NCBI GenBank assembly: GCA_022376515.1
Contig: WTXI01000004.1
Coordinates: 806,001-870,000 of the forward strand
Reading direction: 5' to 3'
DNA from: Lactifluus volemus
Taxonomy: Eukaryota > Basidiomycota > Agaricomycetes > Russulales > Russulaceae
DNA length: 64,000 bases
Position numbers and translations under genes: made by a program. Shown piece by piece: positions 14,199 to 26,500 of the stretch; position 1 is the stretch's first letter; each line of letters starts with the position of its first letter. Below the pieces are notes generated by a model. It was not told the origin of the DNA. It saw only the letters and a program-made list of their open reading frames with translations, and did no database searches.

Positions 14199-14359
14199 CA
14201 TCTCCTTTCTGGGCAACCACCACCTGTGCAACAATACCAGTTGCCACAAGTTTTGGTAGTTCACGTAGATAGGAAATAAAAAGCTTTTTACCCGCTTCAG
14301 TTAACGCCTGGCATCCTCACGATCTGTTGCTAAATCACCATACCCCTCCCACTTCAACC

Positions 14360-16713
14360 ATGGCCGACCCCCCCAGCCAAATGGGCCCCGCCCAGCCAGA
14401 CCCAAGCCCGCCCGAACCCCCCCCCCACACTCCAGCTCCCCCCCACCCAGAGCCAACCCCTCCCCGCTGAACACCCGCACACCCTCCCTGACGCCACACC
14501 GGCCCTCCTCACTGAAGCCATCTCTCATGTCCGTGCTGAGCTGGCATCCCTGAAAAAATCCGAATTCACCTTCACCTTCTTCCCCGACTCCAGCATTGCC
14601 AAACCTGAGCTCATCGGCTGCACCTCTGCCCAGACCAACCTAGCCATACAGATTGTATCCACCCTCCTCGAGAACGGCTTCAACCCAGACCTCCCCGTTA
14701 CCCCCCTCTCCACCGAGGGTTGGGCCTGCCTTTGCTCCGGTCTCCTCGTGTCCATGGGCCGTGGCATCATCCGCACAGACATTAACACTCTTGACCCCAA
14801 CGACTACCAACGCCTAAAAGAAACCTGCGTTGACAGGTCCCCCTGCAACACCAAACCCAACGCCACCCTCTTCGACCGCATCTCCTTGCTTGCCAGACTC
14901 CTCTCCCTTGCCATTGAGAGCCCCGCCGACCATGACCCTGACATCGAAAAGGCCAAGCAGGACCACCTACGCCTTAAAAAACGCGAAGCCATCCTTCATG
15001 CTGAAAAAGCCGCCCTCGACTTCCAACTCTCTGAAACCGCCCGCATCTGCTCCTACACAGAATGCGACATCAATCGAGCCATTCGGGACAACAACCGTGA
15101 GTACTTCATCAAAGGTGCCGCGAGCCTAGGCCTCCACGTCCTCGACGACCCTGACGCTGACACCCCCTGGCCCGCCTCGCTTCACACCTCCGCACTCGGC
15201 AAACGCTCTCGGCTCGGGCCCAGACCCCCTCCGCGGCCCCCTCCCTCCCCCCCTCCCTTCCCCCCTCCCCCCCCCGCCGCATCCCCTCTCCTCCCCCCCT
15301 CTTCGACGACTTTGACCACCCTTTTGACAACCCTGATATCAACATGGACACCCATGACGAACTCCCACACCTCCCTTGCCCACCCTCCCCCTCCTGAACC
15401 TCAACGACCTATCCAACCACAAACTCTCCCTCATCATCCAAGCCTCCCTACTTCCCACCATCCAGCCCATCCTCAACCGCCTTGACCAAATTGAACACCA
15501 ACTCATGAATGCCAACACCCCCCGTCCCCACCCTCCTGCTCCCCCCTCCCTGCCCCACCCCCTGCCACGTCCCTCCCCCCCGCTCCTTGCCCACCCCCGC
15601 CCCTGGACCCACTCTTACCTACTTACCCCCCCCCTTCCCCCTTCCTGCCCGCCCCCCGGTCCCGCAGATCCGGCCGGGGTCGCAACCCCGGGCCCCCCCC
15701 ACCCCACGATGCTCCCTCCTTTGCCTCAATCGCTGCCCGCCCCCCGTCCTAACCCAAGCCCAACCCACCCCCACCTCCTACCTCCTCCCCTGCCTCCAAC
15801 CCAGCCCCACCCACCAAGCCTGCACCCCCCAAATTCACGGAAGTCACCGTCCAGAGGGACGGTGGCCACCACAACCCCACCACCGAACGCACACTCCGTG
15901 CCACTGCCCCAGAAACCTTAGTTAGACGAGTCCTTCGATCCATCTCCGCTGCCAAACTCAGCCTCCCTCCGCTGGAGCGCCCGGACTGCCAACTTTGTTT
16001 ATGTATTCGCTGGTAACGTTCCTTTCTCGAAGGTCACCCAATTTTCCCGTTTCCTTTTAGACCCTTTCCCAAGTGCGTCACTGGTCCCCAATCACGCCTG
16101 GTCCAGGCTCATCTTTAATGGGGTCCCCTGTTACGACCTTGATGGCACGTTCTATGAAGATGCGGACCTCACCGCGGAGATACGTAAGCTCCCCAGCCTC
16201 AAGACCGCTCACCTCACCCTAGCCCCCCGGTGGCTCAAACCCCGGGACCGCATCCTGGGCAACTACAGCTCAGCGACCTTTGCCTTCTCCGACCCTGACC
16301 ACCTTATCACCAACACCCTCTTCAACTCCCCCCTTGCCATGTTTGGCAAGGCTATCACGGTGTGCAAATTTGTTAACCGGCCTCCTCTCACGCAGTGTGA
16401 CCGCTGCTGGAAGCTTGGTCACATGGCCAACCAGCCTGTCTGCAAACTCAATCAAGACACCATCCGCTGCTACATCTGTGGTAAGTCCCACAACTCGGCT
16501 GACCACGGCACAAAGTGCCCCCATCATCAACAACACAAAGATGCTGGTATCTGCAACTGCCGGCCTAAGTGCATCAATTGTGGTAAGGAGGGTCACCTCT
16601 GCCTTGACCCCTTATGCCCTGACAGGGAAAATTTTTGTCGGCCCACTGCCCGCCGCCAAGACGACACCGCTCCAGCTATGCCTCCTGCCTGCCCCTCTGC
16701 TCCTTCCCTATGA
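14360..16713 (+). pseudogene. LINE 1 ORF1, gag-like zinc-knuckle protein, frameshifted
   Basis: An RNA-binding coat protein in this class of element. The likely ATG at 14360 runs into a stop near 14470, while the conserved reading frame continues in another phase from about 14460 to 15480. The switch lies at long C-runs. A proline-rich hinge follows. A further shift near 15970 is needed to reach the frame holding FVYVFAGNVPF and then the three zinc knuckles (CDRCWKLGH..., CYICGKSH..., CINCGKEGH...) at about 16400-16620. The stop TGA at 16711-16713 overlaps the ORF2 ATG by four bases. At least two shifts make it a pseudogene in this copy. Confidence 0.72.
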
Positions 16714-19700
16714 CGGACATCTCTATCCTGTCACTCAACATGTGTCGGTGCAATTTTGCCACTCATGCTCTCCTCAACGCCAACCACAACACCGACATCA
16801 TCCTCATGCAAGAACCATGGTATGACCGTGTCGCAGTCAGCCGCTCCGACATTGACCCCTCTGGCACCTCTGCCCTTGGTGGAGTTGCCTCACCCGCCTG
16901 GGAATTCCACTACCCTGCCCTGCCCGACCTGGCCACCCATGCCAAGGTAATGTCATATAAATGCCACAGCTCACGAACTTTTGCAGTTACATCCCGCCCC
17001 GACATCTCTTCGCACCCCTGTCTCCAGGTCCTCGACATCACAGCTGGCACGGAGCTCTTTAGGATCATCAACTTCTACCATGATGTCAGGGACCGCTCCA
17101 GCCTCTGCTCCCTCCTCACTCTTGACCTGGACCCCAGAGTTCCTACTCTGGTTATAGGTGATTTTAACACCCACTCCCACAGTTGGTCCCCCCCGGATGT
17201 CCCCCAGTCCTACTGGGCCCGTGACATCGAGAATTGGGCCGCCACCCAACTTCTCCAACTCGCCAATGAACCTGGCCTCCCCACCTGGCACGGCAGCGAC
17301 AACCAGCGCCCCTCCACCATTGATCTCGCGTGGTACAACGATGCCTCAGTCATCAATGGTTGTTTCTCTGCCTTATCTGTGGACCGCGCTGCCAGTCTTG
17401 GCTCTGACCATTCTGCTCTCACCCTCTCTATCTTCACAGAGCCTATTCCTCTCCTTGTGCTTGACCCTGAGTCAGCGGGACATGTCCTGTCTGACGCAGG
17501 TGAACAGACATGGATCGATGCATTCCTGACCCGCCTCCCCGTCTTCTCACAACCCACGCCTACTGTCGCTGAAATAGAAGAGGCGGCTGCCCTCCTCACC
17601 GATGATATCGAGTTCACCACCGCTGCCACCTTCCCTCGCTGTCGGGCTGGAGTCCCCAAAGGGTCCCCCTGGTGGAATGATGAATGTGCCACCTCCGCCG
17701 AAGCTCTTCACACCGCCCGTGACTCCGCTGACAAGAAGAGAGCTTCTGCGGCTCTCAAAAAGTGCATAAGGCAAGCAAAGCATGTCTGGGCTGACCAATT
17801 AATTGGACAGTCAAACCTCTGGGATGTAGCCAAGTGGAGACATGGCCGTCAGGTCACCCGCATCCCAGCTCTCCGCTCCGATGACCACCTCACCAGCCGC
17901 GAACCGGATATGGCCCGCTGCCTCGCCGCCCGCTTCTTCAAACAGACCCCGCCCAATGTCCCTCAAACCTTCCCTGACGATCCCCTCCCCCTCGCCCCCC
18001 ACCACTATTTCCCAGTCACGTCTGAGGAAATCCAACAAGCTCTCAGCCCGACATCCAATAAATCTGCCCCAGGCCTTTCAGGTCATGGCTGGCGACTCGT
18101 CAAATGGGCCTGGAAAGCTGATGGTAAGCGCATTCGTCTCCTCCTTGACGCCTGCCTCTGGGCAGGCCATCATCCCAAAGCCTGGAAAGCAGCAGCGATC
18201 GCAGTTGTCCCCAAGCCCAACCGCACTGACCCTACGCTCCCCAAGAACTACCGCCCCATCGCCCTTCTTGACACCCTGGGTAAGCTCCTCGAGAAGGTAG
18301 TCTCGAAACGGATCTACTATGACATCACAACCCACTCTCTCATCCCCACTAACCAGTTTGGGGGTCACGACGCCAGCTCCACAACTGACGCCGGCCTCAC
18401 CCTCACCCATGACATCACAGTTGCTTGGGATAACAATTTGGTTTGCGCAGCTCTCCTTTTTGATATCCAAGGTTTCTTTGATAACATTAACCATAACCGC
18501 CTTGTCCAAGTCTTCCAATCACTCGGCTTCCCCCTAGAACTGACAGCCTGGCTCAGATCTTTCCTCTCCGACCGCACCGTCAGACTCAAGTTTAATGGTT
18601 TCACCTCCGATCCGATCTCCATCTTAGTGGGTGCCCCCCAGGGCTCCCCCGTCTCACCTGTCCTCTCGGTTATCTACACCTTCCCCCTCCTTCTCAAAAT
18701 GCGACAGTGGGCCAACACGAGCCTGTCCATGTATGTTGACGATGGCCTCCTTTTCGCGTGTGGCTCGTCTTACGATGTCGTCAACCAACGCCTCCAGGAC
18801 GCTTACTCCGAATGCGATCAGTGGCTCATGCGTGTGGGTCTGGGCATTGAACCTGAAAAGTCTGAACTCATCTACTTTGCCCGCCCCTGCTCCACGATTG
18901 AGCGCCCGACACATATCTTCCTTTCTCTCTCTTCTCACTCCACATACTACAAAGTTGACGCTACTAACTGTGTCCGCTACCTGGGCTTCCACATAGACTA
19001 TAAGCTCCAGTGGCATCAACACATCTCCATCCTTGTTAACAGGGTTAAGTCCACTCTCAAATCCCTCCAGCTCCTGGGCAACTCAGTCCGGGGCCTCGAC
19101 TACACCCGCTGGTGTCTCGCCTACCACTCCATCTGCTTACCAGTTCTCATGTACGGTGCCCAACTCTGGTATAAGGGCCAGGTGGGTCTCACCAAACAGT
19201 TGCAAATAGCCCAAAACGAGGCCATTCGAATCATCTCAGGAGCCTTCAGAACCGCTCCACGAGAGCCCCTCCATCAGCTGATGGCCATCCTCCCTGTTGA
19301 CCTCCGTATCAAACTACTGATCAAAAACTCCGCCCTTAGACTCTACAGACTCCCCCGCGAAAGCCAGCTCCTAAAGCGTTTAGGCGATGAGTGGTCCTCC
19401 CGCCGCCCGGAGGACCTCCCCTTCCCGTGCTCACCCCACGCAACCACCGCACCCAATCCCGACTTACTGCCATGGCCCAACTCGTCCCCTCACAGGGCCC
19501 ACGCCTTCGCACCCACACGGTCCCCCCCTGGAACCTCAGCAGCTGGGGCGACAGGCTCACCCGGGACGCCAAAGTGCGACACGGCGACGAACAGAAAACG
19601 CACGCTGCCACCCTCAAAAACGAAGTGTTCTCAAACCCCCCATCCACCAAACTGGTAATATTCTGTCGCGGTGCCCTCACTAACACAAACAGAGATGACG

Positions 19701-20580
19701 ACGCCCCAATAGGCATCGCAGCAGCAGTTGCCTATGCAAAGGGTAAGGAGGTCCGCCACTCCGAACGCCCTCTGGGAAAGACCGTCTCCCTTTTCGACAC
19801 TGACCTTGCAGCCCTCGACTCTGGGATCTCCCTCACTCAAACCATTTTGGTGGGAATTCCAGCGACCCACATTCTCATCCTCACCTCAAGTGCTTCCGCA
19901 ATTGAGGCCATCCTCAAGCCTGGGCCTCACCCAGGCCAACCCTTCTCACTATCCTTCAGACAAACTGCTAACAACCTCCTCACCCTCTATAGGTCCCTGG
20001 ATATCAGATTATCCTGGGCCCCGCCCCACAAGTCTTTGGTCGGCTTTGCGCGTGCGCGCCACCTCACAGACACGACCGCCCCGCGCCCCCTCCCACCAAA
20101 CCACTGAGAGCCCTACACCATTAGCTACCAACGTCAACTCGCAAAAACTGGCCTCATCGAGGAGTGGGGCTCCTGCTGGCGGAACAGCGACCGCCTCTCT
20201 CAAATTTACATTGCCCTCCCTGAACCCCCCTCCAGTAAGCCCCCCCAGTCATCCAAGGCTCAAGAGGCTGCGATCGCACCATCTTCTCCACCCTGGTCCA
20301 GCTCATCACCGGGCACGCCTTCATCGGCTCCTACGCCGCACGCTTCCTCCCAGGGAAACCCATATCCTGCTCCTGCGGGGAACCCCTTCAGACCGTAGAC
20401 CATGTGGTCTTGCATTGCCCACTATATACAGACGCCCGCCAAGAAATCCTCCGCCCGATCGACCACGATATTTCCCTCCCCGTTCTCCTAGGCACAGCCA
20501 AGGGTGGTGCTGCCATGACCCGCTTCCTGAAAGCGACGCGCGCCTGCATAGCCCCGAGAGAAGCGTGGAACCTGGGATGA
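16710..20580 (+). pseudogene. LINE 1 ORF2, endonuclease-reverse transcriptase-RNase H, frameshifted 3' end
   Basis: The start is set at ATG 16710 (MTDISILSLNM), where other copies of this class begin, not at the upstream in-frame ATG 16635. The APE endonuclease is visible as SLNM, LMQEPWYD, INFYHD, GDFNTHSHSW, STIDLAWYN and GSDHSAL. The RT has PKNYRPIALLDTLGKLLEKV, FDIQGFFDNINH (motif A), APQGSPVSPVLS (motif B) and MYVDDGLLF (catalytic Asp-Asp). The first frame ends at 19658. Past about 19430 the coding phase changes (LRTHTVPPWNLSSWG, then the RNase H-like region to 20107) and changes again near 20110-20270. It ends with CSCGEPLQTVDHVVLHC and a stop at 20578-20580. At least two frameshifts make the 3' third non-functional here. 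Confidence 0.82.
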
Positions 20581-20802
20581 TGTCCCCTTAGATAGATTGT
20601 ACACCTTCTCACTGTAGATAGTACCCACTCTCTACTCCCTTCCCTGCCCCCAAAACAGCCATCCTTCCGTCCAGCCCAACGTTATACCTCACCCACATTC
20701 CCCCCGCCGCCTGATCCATTCCTGTACCCATAGGGACCACGTCTTTGTCATAGTCACATGTTGCGGGATATAAATGCTGATTTAAAATAAAAAAAAAAAA
20801 AA

Positions 20803-20818
20803 TTGGTATCCTCCACCC
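20803..20818. repeat. Right target-site duplication of LINE 1
   Basis: Second copy of TTGGTATCCTCCACCC, immediately 3' of the A tail. Confidence 0.92.
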
Positions 20819-22083
20819 AGTACATCCATAATCAATTACGTATCACAACCTTAAACAAGGTGTGCGAGTCTCTGGATCGCAAATTTTTACACGCGCCCTT
20901 CCAGTACTGATCGTGCCAGGAACGATGGCTACATTGCACAGAACCATGACGTCCTTCTGATACCAGATGATCCACCAAATGTCAAGATCTTGACTTTGGT
21001 CTAGCTAAAGTGGTCGCCAATATCACAGTGCTCAGGGTGCGTGTACCTTTTACTCTGATAGTCCCCTTCTACATCCCGTTGCTGATTTACTGTTCTTCAC
21101 ACACTGGGCGAGCAGTTCGCTGGTAATTGGCCACATGGTTTGTGACGTCCCTCTGACCATCACTGAAAATACTTTGTTGCACGGTCAAACAGGAATAGAA
21201 GGACAGATGGAGCAGTATGTTATTAATAGTTAGAGACTATAGACAGATATTATTATTCAAGAGATCAACACGCAACCCTCACAGGATGAGATAATTCCAG
21301 CGGATGGATCTTGGGATGGATGCTGACTTGGGATGCTTCACCGAAACTTTTTCAAGTCGAGAATTTATGTGAAGTCTTTGAACGCTTCGTATATGCAGCT
21401 GATATAGAGACGCTCAAATGCAAAGCTTCGGCCGTGAGGGAGAGCCTGAGGGAGTCGCGTCAAACATCGCCCCAGATGACGAGTTTTGCCTCGCGTTATC
21501 ATGTTTAGTATGATCGTTAAAATGGGTGGAGGCGTTGTTGTGTCGTCCGAGTCGTCCATCTGCCCGAACGGAATAAAAAAATAATCTAAAAGAGGAAATG
21601 TAAGACGGTTAAAACTTAAAAGCGCCAAACCTGCAAGGATTAAATTCAGGGAATTTCAAAATAAATAAAAAATAAAAAAGACACGTCAGCGCGTCAGCAG
21701 CCATGCACCCTGAATCAAGCATGTCAGTACATCCGTTGTACGCTGCGTTCTCCTAAATACAGTAGAATTTGGTAGAGCTCAGCCCTTTGTCTTTCTCCTT
21801 GCTTGACTCCAGGCTGAGAAAATACGCATGAACCCTGATCGGTGGGCTGGTGGCCTGCATAAACCATGGCTAATCCCTTCACGCTAGCGATCGCACCCAT
21901 GCTCAAGCGATCTCACATACACCCACAGCGGCAACGGTTGCGTCACAAGCGGCCGTTGATTGCAACTTGAGCGACCGCATTCCCCAATGATAGCGCCGAA
22001 ATTGAAATGAACCGTACCTAGTAACTCAGACAGCAAAAGCCTGAGGTACTATCTCAACGCTCTCCGTGTGTCATCCGAGCTTG
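20819..22083. other. Intergenic; relic of an F-box 5' flank and dispersed repeat
   Basis: No gene is supported. At 21115-21240 the sequence matches the 5' flank of the F-box pseudogene near 31500-31620 (GCTGGTAATTGG, CACATG, TTTGTGA, then GGGAATAAAAG-like). The dispersed repeat follows. No F-box coding sequence is attached, so the flank appears to have been duplicated or left behind alone. Confidence 0.5.
21280..21600. repeat. Dispersed repeat, copy 2 of 4
   Basis: Best matched to the 31640-31930 copy. Shared strings are ATGCAAAGCTTCGGCCGTG, GAGTTTTGCCTCGC, TGATCGTTAAAATGGGTG, then TCCGAGTC and AATAATCTAAAAG-like. No clear terminal repeats or target duplication. Confidence 0.6.
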
Positions 22084-22987
22084 GCGACGCAAGGACCCTG
22101 AAACTACACTGGACCGGCTGATCCAGGATTGGATAAAATTTAGGTGATTTTAAGAAATGCCTGAGGTCAATGCGGATAAATACTACTATTTGGCTAAAAT
22201 TTGCCCAAATGCATGGTCTGAAATTGCGGATAAAAAGTAGGTCTGGTGACACAGGCCTGATCACTTTGCGGATAAAAAACCACCAGTTCTGTTGAGGCAT
22301 TGTGGCAAGGCACGTGTGGCAGAGAAGTGTTCTACACCTGGGGCCAGTCCTGGCCGCGGAAATGTACTTTGTAACTAGTACTTGTAGGGCTAGGGTTGAA
22401 TCAACAGAATCACTACATCTCACCCAACCCAATCCAATCCAATCCAACGACTTGAACTGTTAATATCCCATTATGCACAACTCAGACATTGAGGACAACG
22501 ACCCTACACCATTTGTGCTCAAAGAATGGATAGGGAAGGGATGCCAGCTTCCGAACACGATAGACACCCCCAGCGGTCTCGAAGAGCACTTCTCAATGCT
22601 CAGAGAGACATCAAACACAAGTTCTACCCCAATGAGAAGGCAATCAAAGTATTCAACAAGCGGAAGGGCTCTTCTGCAGCCCCAGCAGGCCCAGCAAATT
22701 GTGACTTGGAGGAAGAGAATGAGGGCACATAGTTAATTGGACTCTGATGTACTACTGATGCACTATCATATCAACTCGTACTTGTCACTCCAAGCTTTGT
22801 CCCAAAATAGATATATATATGATGCCTGATCCGTTGTGCGGATAAAAATTGGTGTCCGGCCCAGTCAAGGTGAGGATTGATCCCAAAAACGGATAAAATT
22901 TGCCCAAATTCATGCGGATAAAAATCGCAAAAATTTGGTCATTTTGGATCAGGCCTCCTGGTGTAATTTCAGGGGTCCTGCGACGCA
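22084..22987. mobile_element. Short TIR DNA transposon (MITE-like), 888 bp, with 8-bp target duplication
   Basis: The direct repeat GCGACGCA (22084-22091 and 22980-22987) brackets 22092-22979. The ends form an imperfect inverted repeat of about 36 bases (AGGACCCTGAAACTACAC against AGGACCCCTGAAATTACAC). GGATAAA occurs about seven times in the same orientation, clustered near both ends, as subterminal repeats often are. An 8-bp duplication fits the hAT superfamily, but the TIR start is not a classic hAT one, so the class is tentative. Frames near 22473-22736 show no transposase motif, so it is non-autonomous. Confidence 0.75.
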
Positions 22988-23501
22988 CTGTCCCTCAACT
23001 TCCGCTGTGGGCCGTCGTGGCGTCACTTGACTCGTCACTTTTCGCAATCACGCGAACACAGGACCAGATTGCCTCCCAGCCCGGGCCGATCCCGGTACAT
23101 GCGCGCTTTCTCGATCGCTTTTCTTCCCGTCGTTGTTCAAGGTAGAAAAGTGGGGGTGGCCTGGTCTCTGGCGGTCAGTTCATGGGCCATGGCTTTGGAA
23201 AGCCACTCGAGCGGAGCGCGTAGACGTGTGCGTGGAAGCAAAGGTGAGGCGATATTGAGCGAGTCCACGCAGGGTATATGGCCCACCGAGGGTGCCGGTC
23301 AGGAAAATGAGAGCAAGTCGACATGGCCACTCGCCTGGAACCGGAAATGGTGACGGTGATGATGTAGGGTGTTTGGAATGGCCCTGCTGGTGGTGCACGC
23401 TGTTAAGTGGTAATCTTGGCTCTTCATGGTTTCGATTTGACAAAATAACGACTGGAAAACGACTCGATTTTAAAAAACAAAAACATAGCGTACAGCTAAT
23501 T
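22988..23501. other. Intergenic, 3' flank of the NLR gene
   Basis: Plus-strand frames here (for example 23027-23353) have no recognisable motif. I see no repeats or RNA genes. Confidence 0.5.
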
Positions 23502-26500
23502 CTATTCAGACAAATTGTAATCATAAACTGTGGCCCAATTTGATCCATGCACAAACTTCGAGAGGTCAAGCCGGGTCTCACTGGCATGTTTGCCTGCAAC
23601 CCAGATAGTGCTCGGTGTACGAAGACACAATCGATGAGGCAAAGGGACCCATAAAAGAAGTTCTCCGTCTTTCCCACATATCCAACCATCACTATAGATA
23701 TATTCTGTTGTGATCTTCTCCACACGAATTACGCCACTGCCCGAGGCTGAGGCAATGTACTGCCCACATGGCGAGAATGTGACGGAAGTCATCCAATCTG
23801 TGCCTCCAGTAAATGGGATTGCCACGACCTCTCCTGTTGCGGCATCACAAACGCGAATTGTGTGATCACACGAGGCCGATGCGATGCGATGGCCATCTGG
23901 CGAGAACGCAACGCAGTTGACCATATCTCTGTGACTAGTAAATGGCCCCGCTACGATCTCTCCTGTTCCGGCATCCCACACTCGAATCATGTAATCCATC
24001 GACGCCGATGCGATGCGATACCCATCCGGCGAGAATGCAATAGAAGTGACCAATTGGGTGTGTGCAGGAAACTTTACAACCTCTCCTGTTGAAACATCCC
24101 ACACCCGAATCCTATGATCATCCGAGGCCGATGCAATGCGCTGCCTATCCCTATCTGGCGAGAATGCGATATATTGGACCAGAAAGCCTCCAGTACTTGC
24201 TACAAGCTCTCCCGTTGTGGAATCCCACACCCTGATCTTCTTATCAACCGAGCCCGATGCGATGCGCTGCCCGTCAGGTGAGAATGCAACATGAACCCAG
24301 TCTGTGTGTCCGATAAATGGGCCCGCTATGACATCTCCTGTCGTGGCATCCCACACCCGAATGGTGTGATCCTCCGAGGTGGTTGCGATGCGATGCGCGT
24401 CCTGCGAGAATGCAACACGGTAGAAGTGTATAGAAAATGGACCTGCTACGATCCCTCCTGTTGTGGCATCCCACATGCAAATTGTGTCATCGTCCAAGGC
24501 TGATACGATGCGATGACCGTCGGGTGAGAATGCAGCCGCAGGGCTGAGCAAAGGGATGCCACGACTAGTGACTGAGTCCGCAGTGACCTTTCCTGTTGCG
24601 GCATCCCACACACGAACCGTGTGATCAGAAGAGGCCGATGCGATGCGATTCCCATAAGGCGAGAATGCGACACAATTGACCGGACTTGTGTGTCCAGTAA
24701 ATGGGCCCGCTGTGGTCTCTCCTGTTGCGGCATCCCACACCCGAATCGTGAGATCGATCGAAGCCGATGCGATGCGCTGCCCGTCAGGCGAGAATGAAAC
24801 ACACCTGACCCAGCTCGTGTGTCCAGTGAATGGACCCGCAGCGACCTCTCCTGTTGTGGCATCCCACACCAGAATCGTCTCATCCCACGATGCTGATGCG
24901 ATGCGATGCCCGTCGGGCGACCATGCAACACAGTCGACAAGGCCTGTATGTCCAATAAATGGGCCTACTGCAACCTCTCCTGTTCCAGCATCCCAAACCC
25001 AAAACGTGCAATCAGACGACGCCACGAAGCGATGCCCGTCTGGCGAGAATGCAACCGACCTTGTGGGTCCAGTAAATGGGCCCACTATGGTCTCTCCTGT
25101 TGCGGCATCCCACACCCGAATCGTGCGATCGCTCGAGGCCGATGCGATGCGGTGCCCATCATGTGAGAATGCAACAGAGTTAACCAGATCTCTGTGTCCA
25201 GTGAATGGGCCCGCTACGATCTCTCCTGTTGCGGCATCCCACAACCGAATCGTGCAATCGCACGAGGCTGATGCGATGCGGTGCCCATCAGGTGAGAATG
25301 CGACACAATCGACCGAGCTCGTGTGTCCAGTAAATGGGCCCGCTACGATCTCTCCTGTGGTGGAATCCCACACCCGAATCGTGTTATCGTGCGAAGACGA
25401 TGCGATCCGCTGACCGTCTGGTGAGAACGCAATGGACCAGATCGGTTTGTCATGTGCCTGAATCGTCATTTCAAGAGCTGGCCAGTGGGATAGCTGCCCG
25501 CTTTCCACAGACAATGTACGAGGAAATTGGCGAAGGTATTGATTGAGGATGCGGGAGGAGCTTGGTGTGAAAGGGAGCGCAGAGATGTAGATGTGTGGAG
25601 CGCTCCTCGCCACAGCTATTCCGAAATACCGTACAAAAGAGGACGCGTCGTTCACCAACCCCAACAAATTCTTCACCTCCGGTTGCGAGCACTGTTTCAA
25701 TTTACGTAAATGTTACTACATTTTATATTGAATTATGGAGTGTACCCACCTCCTGCTGCAACCATTTCAATAAAGCTGATAATGCTGGTAAAGCAAGGCC
25801 CACACTACTCTTGAGGCTAAGCACCTCCAGCCAAAACAAGAACTTTTTCTTGAAGAGCGATTGAAGCTTCGTGAAGAGATTGTGGTTGAAAGCAAGGTGC
25901 TCTAAATGATGGTCCCAGAAAACGCAGGCATACGATAGAGCAGGCGGAATGTGTTTGGCAATTCGAGAGTCAATGTCCGGGACATCACTGTTTGCCACAT
26001 ATGATGACTCGAGTTCACAAATGTTGAATTTGAGATTATCGAGCAGCAAACCAAGGCAGGAATGTGCCAGTTGGTGATGTGCATCCCCAAGATCCACATA
26101 AAACACATCGCTCGTCCTATTGGTCAGAAAATCACGGAATGAAGTATGGAGCGGAACGATGGGACGCATTTGATCAGAGGAAGTGACGTTACTCAGTAGC
26201 GAGCCGAGATGACTGAGAATTTCGACAACGAGATCCGCATCGAATTCCTCAGGGTCGTCAACGGGTGCATGTCGTCGCAGGGAAACCAAGGAATGAATTG
26301 AGAGGGGTTCGACCGCAGCAAAAAGCTGCCCCATTACTGATCGAAATAGAGTCCGTGCTTCATCCGATTTGAAGTACTCTTTGAGAACTTCGTCGTACAA
26401 GTTGTCCAACAATCCTTCTCCATTGAGACCTCGAGAGCGTCCCAATAAGCGCTGTACGCGCTTTTTCATGCTGAGGCCGAGACTGTCAGGGCTATTTATG

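Larger units (their letters stand above)
14199..20802 (+). mobile_element. LINE 1: full-length APE/RT/RNase H-type non-LTR retrotransposon
   Basis: A 6.6-kb element with a 5' leader, ORF1 (gag-like, CCHC knuckles), ORF2 (endonuclease, reverse transcriptase, RNase H-like region, terminal Cys/His motif), a 3' UTR and a 16-base A-rich tail. It sits between perfect 16-bp target-site copies, the mark of target-primed reverse transcription. The domain order places it near the Tad1/I group. The 3' end ATATAAATGCTGATTT is nearly the same as in LINE 2. Both ORFs carry frameshifts, several at long C-runs, so this copy should not be autonomous. Confidence 0.9.

Noticed and set aside
15100..15955. Proline-, arginine- and glycine-rich frames on both strands
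   Set aside because: These are shadows of the C-rich hinge of the LINE 1 ORF1.
16635..16709. Upstream ATG as the start of LINE 1 ORF2
   Set aside because: The extra 25 codons are the antiphase of the ORF1 tail; ATG 16710 overlaps the ORF1 stop and begins the conserved endonuclease.
23180..23725. 181-codon minus-strand frame beside the NLR end
   Set aside because: Its N-terminal half is the antiphase of the WD40 exon and the remainder has no motif.
23690..25463. Regular spacing suggesting a CRISPR-like array
   Set aside because: The period is 129 nt, the units are coding and in frame, and they translate to WD40 repeats.
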